Shown here one piece after another: positions 5,179-9,835 of a DNA stretch of 9,835 nucleotides. Made by a program: the position numbers and the translations under genes. Source of the DNA: Candidatus Desantisbacteria bacterium CG1_02_49_89 (GTDB lineage Bacteria > Desantisbacteria > UBA1551); NCBI GenBank assembly GCA_001871075.1, contig MNUP01000126.1:1-9835 (forward strand), in the 5' to 3' direction. The first letter of the stretch is position 1. Each line of letters starts with the position of its first letter. The notes below the pieces were generated by a model. That model was not told the origin of the DNA. It saw only the letters and a list, made by a program, of their open reading frames with translations, and ran no database searches.

Positions 5179-8013
5179 ATGATGAAAAAGAGCTTGCGTG
5201 CGCATTTTATCCCAAACAACCACCTGGACAGGGAATGGACCCTGGATTTCCAGTGGACAAGGGCTTTAACAGTGGATTTCTTTGACGCCCTCATAGATAT
5301 TTTGAAGAAGATACCGGGTTACATATTCCTTCTAGACTCGCAGACAGTGCCTCTGGAGGACTATTTTGAGATAAGGCCGGAAAAAGAGCCCATTATAAAG
5401 AAGTATATAAAGGAAGGCAGGATCGAGATAGGACCCTGGTACACAGCGCTTGACTCGAATACGGTCCAGGGCGAGTCCATCACCAGGAACCTTCTTGTCG
5501 GGCACAATGTCGCGAGGAAATACGGCCCTGTGATGAAGGTGGGGTACACCCCGTTCGGCTTCGGCCAGGTCGGCCAGCTTCCCCAGATCTACAAGGGGTT
5601 CGGCATCGATTCCTGTTTTTTCTACCGGGGCATAAGCGACGCGGACGCGCCTGACCCCGAGTTCTACTGGGTGTCTCCTGACGGCACTGAGATCTTTTCC
5701 TCGCGTTTCGGCACGATGAGGCGGGTGAACTTTTACTTTGAGATCTGGCGGAAATCCTCCTTCACCGAAAACGGAAACGTGAAAGACCGAGAGTCCCACT
5801 GGAAGGACGGGCAGATATCGTTCAGGCTGTGCAATGAGGAGAGCCGTTATGACCACGGTTCAGTGCTGCGGCCGCAGCTCAGGCTTGACAAGGAAGCTTT
5901 GAAAAAGTGGTTCAGGACGTTCATGGACCAGGAAAAGAAAATATTCCTTACCCCGGAAATACCTATGATGCACGGAATGGATACCCGGGCTCCTGACATC
6001 CGCGAGAAGCAGGTTGTCGAGGACATACAGAACTACCTGCACAAAGACGAGGAGTTCTTCTACAGCTCAATGTCAAGATACGCGAAAGACCTTTACAGAG
6101 CCGCCAGGGGCATGAAACTGCACAGGGTTTACGGCGAGTGCAGGAGCGGGGATTCGTTCACCAACATAGTTTCCGCGCGCGCAAAGCAGAAACTCGCGGA
6201 ATCAAAAGCTGAGAACATGCTTATCAGGAACGCGGAACCTTTCTCCGCCATCGCTACCGCCGCGTGCGGCAGGGAATGGCCCAGAAAATACCTTGAGCAG
6301 GCCTGGAAGACGCTTCTCATCTGCCACCCGCACGACACAGCCGCGGGATGCGGGATAGACAGGATGGAAGAGGACTTTATGTACCGCGCGAACCAGGTTT
6401 ATTCCATTTCAAGAATGCTGCGCCAGAGAAGCCTTAAGGCGATACAGGAACGCATAGACACAACCGACGTGAAACCGGAAAATATCGTTATCACGGTTTT
6501 CAATCCGTCCCCGTTCGCCAGGACAGAGAATACCACTGCTTTCATCGCGATTCCTAAAGAATTAAACATAAAGGATTTTATTTTAACAGAACCTGTCCCG
6601 CGTAGGGGCGGGCTTGCCCGCCCATCGGTACGTGAAAAGCAAGTTTCTTATGCTATATTAAACAAGCAGTTCGCTTCCCGCGTTTACAGGGATGACGAGC
6701 AGATCGCGATGATGTGCCTTTCGGACGAATACAAGATCAGCTTCCTCGCGGAAAACATCCCTGCCCTGGGCTATAAGCGTTATGTATTAAAAAAACCTGA
6801 CTACGCCAAGGCTTCGTCAGGCAGGGGTTTGCCCGCCACTAAAGCTTTGGCGGGCGAGCGTGTGATCGTGTCAGAGAAAGCGAACACGCTCGAGAACGAA
6901 TTTTTAAAGGTTAAGATAAACCCTGACGGAACCATTGATTTAAGGGATAAGAACCGCGGTAAAACTTATAAGGGTCTCCATTATTTCGAGGACGTCGGCG
7001 AGTTCGGCCAGGGATGGGAACACCTGAAAATGTTCAAAGACAGGCTTATCACAAGCAGGGGAGTAAAGGCGGATATTTCGCTTGAGCATAATAAGGGGCT
7101 TTACGCGAGCTTCAGGGTTTCCTGGAAGCTCAGGATCCCGGCGAAGAAGATCTATTTTGACGAAAACTATGATAAGGCAAAGCGCAGCGCGGAGACAAAA
7201 CCCCTCGAGATCGCGTCCACGTACATCCTGCGCTCAGGCGCGAAAAGCCTGGAAGTCGAGACCGAGATAGACAATAAGTCGCAGGATCATAGACTGCGCG
7301 TGATCTTCCCCGCGGGTTTAAATGCGAAGGTTTCATCGGCGGAGAGCGCGTATGACGTGATGGACAGGCCTGTGGGGAACGGGAAGGATTATCCTTTCCT
7401 GAGATTTGTTGATATTTCTGACAGGAAGAACGGGCTTGCGTTCATTTCCGAGGGAATCAGGGAATTCGAGGCGCTCAAAGGCGCGAACGGCGCTGTGCTG
7501 GGGATCACCCTGTTAAGGGCGTTTGAGATCCAGATGTGCACCGTGGGTTTTTACAGGACAGCGGAAAGGTATCCGGAGGAGACGCTGAGCCAGTGCATTG
7601 GAAAGATAAGGCACAGATATTTCATCTGCCCGCACAAAGGGACATGGGCTTCGTCAGGAGTGACGGAGGAATCAGAAAGGTTCAACCTTCCGCTTGTCGT
7701 TGCGATGTGCGGGGCGGGGAACAAGGGAGACCTGCCCAAAGCCTTCAGCTTTTTTGAGATAAAGGGAAAGAACGTGATGCTTTCAGCCCTGAAGATCGCT
7801 GAGCGCAGTAATTCGTCGTTGATCGTGCGCGTTTTCAACCCTGATTCAAAACCGGCGCGCGCGGAGATCAAATTCTTCAAAAAAGTGAGATCCGCCAGGT
7901 TTGTAAACATGAACGAAGATGCCTTAGAGGGCCGTAAACCCGCCGCACGCGGCAATTCAGTTTCTTTTATTATCCCGTATAAGAAAATAGTAACCTTAAG
8001 CGTCAGTTTATAA
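5179..8013 (+). CDS. glycoside hydrolase family 38 alpha-mannosidase-like protein
   Basis: A 944-residue protein of normal length for GH38, the zinc-dependent retaining exo-alpha-mannosidases. No signal peptide, so cytoplasmic. AAGGAG (about 5166-5171) supports ATG 5179; ATG 5182 is an alternative. Domains: catalytic GH38N about 5-300, middle helical domain about 310-400, beta C-terminal GH38C about 570-940. Zinc-site residues by family alignment: H15 and D17 in NNHLDREW, and H385 in HPHDTAAG; D268 in HGMDTRAP matches another active-site Asp. The fourth ligand, which is also the nucleophile (Asp in PDSFGHSxQLPQ), falls on F126 in YTPFGFGQVGQLPQ, so canonical catalysis is doubtful. Two palindromic repeats are inserted in frame at residues about 475-482 and 540-559, both in linkers between domains. 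The GH99-like gene upstream suggests alpha-mannoside processing. Confidence 0.92.
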   Translation: MMKKSLRAHFIPNNHLDREWTLDFQWTRALTVDFFDALIDILKKIPGYIFLLDSQTVPLEDYFEIRPEKEPIIKKYIKEGRIEIGPWYTALDSNTVQGESITRNLLVGHNVARKYGPVMKVGYTPFGFGQVGQLPQIYKGFGIDSCFFYRGISDADAPDPEFYWVSPDGTEIFSSRFGTMRRVNFYFEIWRKSSFTENGNVKDRESHWKDGQISFRLCNEESRYDHGSVLRPQLRLDKEALKKWFRTFMDQEKKIFLTPEIPMMHGMDTRAPDIREKQVVEDIQNYLHKDEEFFYSSMSRYAKDLYRAARGMKLHRVYGECRSGDSFTNIVSARAKQKLAESKAENMLIRNAEPFSAIATAACGREWPRKYLEQAWKTLLICHPHDTAAGCGIDRMEEDFMYRANQVYSISRMLRQRSLKAIQERIDTTDVKPENIVITVFNPSPFARTENTTAFIAIPKELNIKDFILTEPVPRRGGLARPSVREKQVSYAILNKQFASRVYRDDEQIAMMCLSDEYKISFLAENIPALGYKRYVLKKPDYAKASSGRGLPATKALAGERVIVSEKANTLENEFLKVKINPDGTIDLRDKNRGKTYKGLHYFEDVGEFGQGWEHLKMFKDRLITSRGVKADISLEHNKGLYASFRVSWKLRIPAKKIYFDENYDKAKRSAETKPLEIASTYILRSGAKSLEVETEIDNKSQDHRLRVIFPAGLNAKVSSAESAYDVMDRPVGNGKDYPFLRFVDISDRKNGLAFISEGIREFEALKGANGAVLGITLLRAFEIQMCTVGFYRTAERYPEETLSQCIGKIRHRYFICPHKGTWASSGVTEESERFNLPLVVAMCGAGNKGDLPKAFSFFEIKGKNVMLSALKIAERSNSSLIVRVFNPDSKPARAEIKFFKKVRSARFVNMNEDALEGRKPAARGNSVSFIIPYKKIVTLSVSL
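6602..6623 (+). repeat. GTAGGGG-tagged palindrome inside the GH38 gene
   Basis: GTAGGGG (6602-6608) runs into a perfect 8-bp stem, GGGCGGGC (6606-6613) and GCCCGCCC (6616-6623), with a 2-nt loop. It is read in frame as RRGGLARP. The same GTAG tag plus palindrome appears between genes at 8075-8097 and 9272-9292, and partly at 9296, so this is a dispersed element within a coding sequence. Confidence 0.8.
6796..6855 (+). repeat. composite double-palindrome repeat inside the GH38 gene
   Basis: Two stems lie side by side: CCTGAC (6796-6801) with GTCAGG (6816-6821), and GCCCGCCA (6831-6838) with TGGCGGGC (6848-6855), whose loop region includes the palindrome AAAGCTTT. It is translated as about 20 residues (PDYAKASSGRGLPATKALAG) between the YKRYVLKK strand and the start of the C-terminal domain. 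A partial, diverged copy lies in non-coding DNA at 9196-9236 (CAAGGCTTC followed by CCCGCCA/TGGCGGG). Confidence 0.82.
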
Positions 8014-8015
8014 GC

Positions 8016-8048
8016 AACCATTTCCGACCTCGTAGGTTGGAATTGGTT
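8016..8048. repeat. imperfect 15-bp hairpin after the GH38 gene
   Basis: 8016-8030 pairs with 8034-8048 around a 3-nt CGT loop; one of the fifteen pairs is G-T and one is a mismatch. It starts 2 bp after the GH38 stop codon, so it might act as a 3' processing or termination element. There is no T-run after it (AACTAAGTTTAT follows), so it is not a standard intrinsic terminator and may be another dispersed palindrome. Confidence 0.65.
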
Positions 8049-8074
8049 AACTAAGTTTATATAGTTTACAAGGG

Positions 8075-8097
8075 GTAGCCGCAGGATTTATCCTGCG
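8075..8097. repeat. GTAG-tagged palindrome
   Basis: GTAGCC (8075-8080) is followed by CGCAGGAT (8080-8087), TT, and ATCCTGCG (8090-8097), a perfect 8-bp stem. The ATTTAT core is the same as in the copy at 9279-9292, and the GTAG tag is shared with 6602 and 9272. Confidence 0.8.
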
Positions 8098-8138
8098 ATG
8101 CATTTTTGTTAAAGGTTGTATCTGGTCCGATTTAATCA

Positions 8139-8171
8139 GTCATTGCGAGGAACAAAGTGACGAAGCAATCT
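8139..8171 (+). repeat. half copy of the GTCATTGCGAGG element
   Basis: These 33 bp match the left arm of the element at 1503-1535 with two substitutions (31 of 33 identical by eye). The right inverted arm is missing. The GTG at 8157, a possible start for the next gene, is part of this repeat. Confidence 0.85.
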
Positions 8172-8228
8172 ATTTGTGCCTTTGGAAAACCATTGAAAAA
8201 TAAGCATAGCTTGTTGCTTGAAAAACAA

Positions 8229-9002
8229 ATGTCGTGGGTGTGGCGCAATAAGAAATGGGGGCTGTCCCTATTATTAGTGCTGGGACTGGCAGCAGGTGTA
8301 CATGCGCACGCGCAGGCAGTAGCTCAGGCGCCGGTCGGGCAGGAGGACATCCGCAGGACGCTTGATTATTTCAGCAACAGGCGGTACAGGGGAGTTTTTC
8401 ATCTTTTTTACGCGCTTCCCATAAGCCTTGCCGAGATCACCACGAAAACCTCGGTTACCGGCGACTCCGCAATGTTCATTATTGAAATGAAGGGTTTCTA
8501 CACCCATACAATAGAAAGCTGTTTCAGCGTGCGGACAGGCGATCCTTACTGGCACAGGTGGAGGATATCCAGCATTTTCGGCAAGAAGGACGTGTTCGCG
8601 CGTTTCGACAACGAAAACAAGCTGGCTGAATACTCAAGAAAGGAAAGCGGCAAAAAAGACTTCAGCCTGACGCTGCGTTTTGATAAACAGGCATATGACC
8701 CGTTATCAGGCCTGGTTTATTATCTTTCCCAGAAGAACAGGACCGGAAAGCTTGAGGAAGGCACGGTCAATATGACCATACTCTGGTACGCGGGCAGGAT
8801 CTATAATAATGTTGCGATAAGAATAATAAAGGAGAAGGATGAAAAGCGCAGGGTTGAGGTCGCGTCAACCAAGAAGGTCAACGGGTACGCGGTATTCGAC
8901 GAATCCGGCAGGCCTTTGGGAGGGGAAGGATTCACAGTGCCGGTGGTAGGATGGATCTCGGTTTACGATGTTGAGCTGAAAAAGAAAGTTCCTCAAAAAT
9001 AA
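8229..9002 (+). CDS. exported DUF3108-domain protein
   Basis: I place the start at ATG 8229 (258 residues). The frame is open back to GTG 8157, but those 24 codons lie mostly in the dispersed repeat at 8139-8171 and would put an odd extension before a normal signal peptide. From 8229 the protein begins MSWVWRNKKWG, then the hydrophobic LSLLLVLGLAAG and likely cleavage sites AHA or AQA, so it should be periplasmic or surface exposed. No clear ribosome binding site precedes either start. The body matches DUF3108: paired beta strands (AMFIIEMKGFYTH, DVFARFDNEN, FSLTLRFDKQ) and the family mark YDPLSGLVYYLSQ. DUF3108 proteins are envelope-associated proteins of unknown biochemical role. The nearest gene upstream is GH38, but the repeat-filled 215-bp gap suggests separate transcription. 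Confidence 0.85.
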   Translation: MSWVWRNKKWGLSLLLVLGLAAGVHAHAQAVAQAPVGQEDIRRTLDYFSNRRYRGVFHLFYALPISLAEITTKTSVTGDSAMFIIEMKGFYTHTIESCFSVRTGDPYWHRWRISSIFGKKDVFARFDNENKLAEYSRKESGKKDFSLTLRFDKQAYDPLSGLVYYLSQKNRTGKLEEGTVNMTILWYAGRIYNNVAIRIIKEKDEKRRVEVASTKKVNGYAVFDESGRPLGGEGFTVPVVGWISVYDVELKKKVPQK

Positions 9003-9048
9003 TGGTTCTAATTTTTGAAGTTTGAAATCACAAAAATCACTTTAAATC

Positions 9049-9076
9049 TTGACAAATAGCGATTTCGGGTTATAAT
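9049..9076 (+). promoter_or_regulatory. perfect-hexamer sigma70 promoter
   Basis: TTGACA (9049-9054), 16-nt spacer, TATAAT (9071-9076), with an A/T-rich stretch just upstream (9003-9048). Transcription would start near 9083. It is the only promoter in the window with both consensus hexamers, and the next recognisable start codon is about 690 nt downstream, so it seems to serve the non-coding unit that follows. Confidence 0.82.
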
Positions 9077-9146
9077 ACATATATTACTTCTCCTTACTCA
9101 TCTTCCTAACCCATATTCTTCTTCCCATTCTATATCGTATTTCGCC

Positions 9147-9189
9147 CGCCCCTTTGGGGCGAGGTCTCGCCCCGATGTCCATCGGGGCG
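9147..9189. repeat. two adjacent GC-rich palindromes
   Basis: CGCCCC (9147-9152), TTT, GGGGCG (9156-9161) is followed by CGCCCCGAT (9168-9176), GTCC, ATCGGGGCG (9181-9189). Both stems are perfect and share the CGCCCC core, suggesting that related elements were inserted side by side. Confidence 0.8.
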
Positions 9190-9195
9190 GATAGG

Positions 9196-9236
9196 GCAAG
9201 GCTTCTCAAAGACCCCCGCCAAACTAACTGGCGGGC
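9196..9236. repeat. diverged intergenic copy of the GH38 coding repeat
   Basis: CAAGGCTTCTCA (9197-9208) and the stem CCCGCCA (9215-9221) with TGGCGGG (9229-9235) keep the order and sequence of 6806-6855 in the GH38 gene, with a shorter middle part. Confidence 0.65.
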
Positions 9237-9271
9237 AAGCTGCCAATCATTAAGGAGGGAGCCTGCGATTT

Positions 9272-9310
9272 GTAGCGGTGCGATTTATCGCACTTGTAGG
9301 GGTTCAATTC
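9272..9310. repeat. GTAG-tagged palindrome plus a second truncated tag
   Basis: GTAGCGG (9272-9278) leads into TGCGAT (9279-9284), TT, ATCGCA (9287-9292). Immediately after, GTAGGGGTTCAATTC (9296-9310) looks like the 5' part of another member whose return arm is missing. Confidence 0.72.
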
Positions 9311-9380
9311 ACCTGTCCGCCCTTGTCCGCCAATTTTTTAAGGAGGAAATCTTTAAGGTGGGAGGCTTGCGTTTGTTAAT

Positions 9381-9410
9381 TCCCCCTTTGTTAAAGGGGG
9401 ATTGAGGGGG
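9381..9410. repeat. TCCCCCTTT/AAAGGGGGA hairpin element
   Basis: TCCCCCTTT (9381-9389), GTT loop, AAAGGGGGA (9393-9401), then a repeat of the GAGGGGGATT end (9404-9413). This type of repeat is seen in many environmental bacterial genomes, by general knowledge. It ends just before the first stem of the structured RNA domain. Confidence 0.78.
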
Positions 9411-9593
9411 ATTTTGCCTGCTCCGACCGTAGAGTCATTAACTTTGTTCTGACTCGCAGGTCCCTGTGTTAAGTTCCGGTTTTACCGGAACTACAGGGAT
9501 CGGAGCGAGAAGCCAGAAAGGAGCGCTAAACAGGGCTGAAATTGTAAACGCCCGGGGGATTTTTGTTTTTAAGTAAAAGAATAGAAGAATTAG

Positions 9594-9657
9594 GCTATTG
9601 CTGTCCGAAGATCCTGACACATGCCAATCGGGATACTACTTCGGGCAGAGAGATAGC
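9594..9657 (+). other. long RNA hairpin domain
   Basis: GCTAT (9594-9598) pairs with ATAGC (9653-9657); CTGTCCGAAG (9601-9610) with CTTCGGGCAG (9639-9648), one G-T pair; ATCCTGA (9611-9617) with TCGGGAT (9628-9634), one G-T pair. The loop is CACATGCCAA, with an ACTA bulge on the 3' side. The G-T pairs sit where a DNA palindrome would not keep pairing on the opposite strand, which suits selection at the RNA level in the + direction. Confidence 0.72.
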
Positions 9658-9677
9658 GGGATTTACGAAACAAACAC

Positions 9678-9721
9678 AAGGCGCTTGGAGTCTAATAATA
9701 TATAGACTCGGCGCTTTTTTT
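9678..9721 (+). terminator. intrinsic terminator
   Basis: AAG-GCGC (9678-9684) pairs with GCGC-TTT (9711-9717), a small internal loop (TTG opposite G) follows, then GAGTCTA (9688-9694) pairs with TAGACTC (9703-9709) around an 8-nt ATAATATA loop. Seven T residues (9715-9721) follow. The orientation is + only. It ends 45 bp before the next start codon. Confidence 0.88.
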
Positions 9722-9766
9722 ATTTAAATGATTATTATTGAATTAATAAATCGCAAGAGGACTTTG

Positions 9767-9835
9767 ATGTCAGGTCAAAAATATTATAAAATTGGATACA
9801 GGAAACAAATGAAGAATATAAAATCCTTTGGTGCA
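9767..9835 (+). CDS. start of an unidentified gene, cut by the window end
   Basis: ATG 9767 opens a frame of 23 codons that is still open at the last base. The protein begins MSGQKYYKIGYRKQMKNIK, is basic, and has no signal peptide in the part seen. AAGAGGA at about 9755-9761 is a good ribosome binding site at a suitable distance. I cannot assign a family from 23 residues. If transcripts from 9049 read through the terminator they would reach this gene, so it is the natural candidate for control by the upstream RNA. Confidence 0.6.
   Translation, partial: MSGQKYYKIGYRKQMKNIKSFGA

Larger units (their letters stand above)
9083..9721 (+). ncRNA. putative structured RNA or regulatory leader, unknown class
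   Basis: The unit is bounded by the promoter at 9049-9076 and the terminator at 9678-9721 and contains no credible gene. Its first part is a pyrimidine-rich segment without G (9087-9130), followed by dispersed palindromes (9143-9410). The compact part starts at 9420: P1 GCTCCGA (9420-9426) with TCGGAGC (9500-9506); P2 GAGTCA (9432-9437) with TGACTC (9450-9455); P3 TCCCTGT (9461-9467) with ACAGGGA (9493-9499), topped by GTTCCGGT (9473-9480) with ACCGGAAC (9484-9491). This is a three-way junction with P1 and P3 directly abutting. A second domain is the long hairpin 9594-9657. I found no marks of tmRNA, RNase P RNA, SRP RNA or 6S RNA. The terminator just before the start codon at 9767 also fits an attenuator or riboswitch. 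Confidence 0.55.

Noticed and set aside
6831-6855. Intrinsic terminator within the GH38 gene
   Set aside because: The stem is strong but no T-run follows, and the reading frame continues through it.
8157-8228. N-terminal extension of the DUF3108 protein from GTG 8157
   Set aside because: The start lies inside a dispersed repeat and the extension precedes a normal signal peptide; ATG 8229 fits better.
9084-9128. 14-codon minus-strand ORF (MGRRIWVRKMSKEK) opposite the pyrimidine-rich leader
   Set aside because: No ribosome binding site or promoter on that strand, and its composition follows from the purine-rich complement.
9154-9405. 83-codon open frame on the + strand
   Set aside because: It consists almost wholly of dispersed palindromes, has no ribosome binding site and no recognisable protein features.
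9533-9570. Earlier intrinsic terminator (GGGC/GCCC stem then TTTTTGTTTTT)
   Set aside because: Only 4 bp of stem, a long loop, and the T-run is separated from the stem by several bases.
9420-9721. tmRNA, RNase P RNA, SRP RNA, 6S RNA or cobalamin riboswitch
   Set aside because: A GAGAAGCCAG string (9506-9515) recalls parts of 6S or cobalamin RNAs, but the defining cores, closing helices or CCA end are missing.
9420-9835. Retron-type ncRNA ahead of a reverse transcriptase
   Set aside because: The hairpin layout invites the idea, but an intrinsic terminator separates it from the next gene, and the 23 visible residues show nothing of a reverse transcriptase.

Overview
The window reads as a bacterial chromosome segment from an uncultivated, repeat-rich lineage. 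All recognisable genes are on the + strand with Shine-Dalgarno type starts, and the base composition is moderate. Several intergenic repeats (a GTCATTGCGAGG...GACGAAGCAATCT element, a CCCCCTTTGTTAAAGGGGG element, GTAGGGG-plus-palindrome elements, 7-nt and 10-nt short tandem repeats) are of kinds common in metagenome-derived genomes such as Omnitrophota or neighbouring candidate phyla. That placement is a low-confidence inference, because no taxonomic marker gene is present.

Layout. 1-216: non-coding, short direct repeats. 217-1461: DegT/DnrJ/EryC1/StrS-family PLP-dependent sugar aminotransferase. 1462-1640: decamer repeats and a 102-bp inverted-repeat element. 1641-4610: one 990-codon reading frame for a secreted LamG plus GH99/WbsX-like glycoside hydrolase, interrupted at codon 505 by a single in-frame TAG (3153-3155), most simply read as a Trp TGG changed to TAG. 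4634-5107: Mut7-C type PIN-like/zinc-ribbon protein. 5179-8013: GH38 alpha-mannosidase-family protein whose usual nucleophile Asp position is Phe, and whose coding region carries two in-frame palindromic repeat insertions. 8014-8228: three dispersed repeats. About 8229-9002: exported DUF3108 protein. 9049-9076: perfect-consensus sigma70 promoter. 9083-9721: a long non-coding stretch with a crowd of dispersed palindromes (9143-9410), then a compact structured region (three-way junction 9420-9506, long hairpin 9594-9657) and an intrinsic terminator (9678-9721). 9767 to the end: start of another gene, cut by the window edge.

How the genes fit together. GH99-type enzymes are endo-acting alpha-mannosidases and GH38 enzymes are exo-acting alpha-mannosidases, so the exported GH99-like protein and the cytoplasmic GH38 protein would make sense as an outside/inside pair acting on alpha-mannosides; the aminotransferase points to nearby amino-sugar or surface-glycan metabolism. 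Both hydrolases look compromised (one by a nonsense codon, one at the nucleophile), so the locus may be decaying, or the GH38 protein may have a changed activity.

The best candidate for something undescribed is the promoter / structured RNA / terminator unit at 9049-9721, which sits just upstream of a new start codon. It matches no RNA family I recognise and could be a free small RNA or a regulatory leader. The in-frame palindromic insertions in the GH38 gene, which resemble intergenic copies elsewhere in the window, are the second point of interest.
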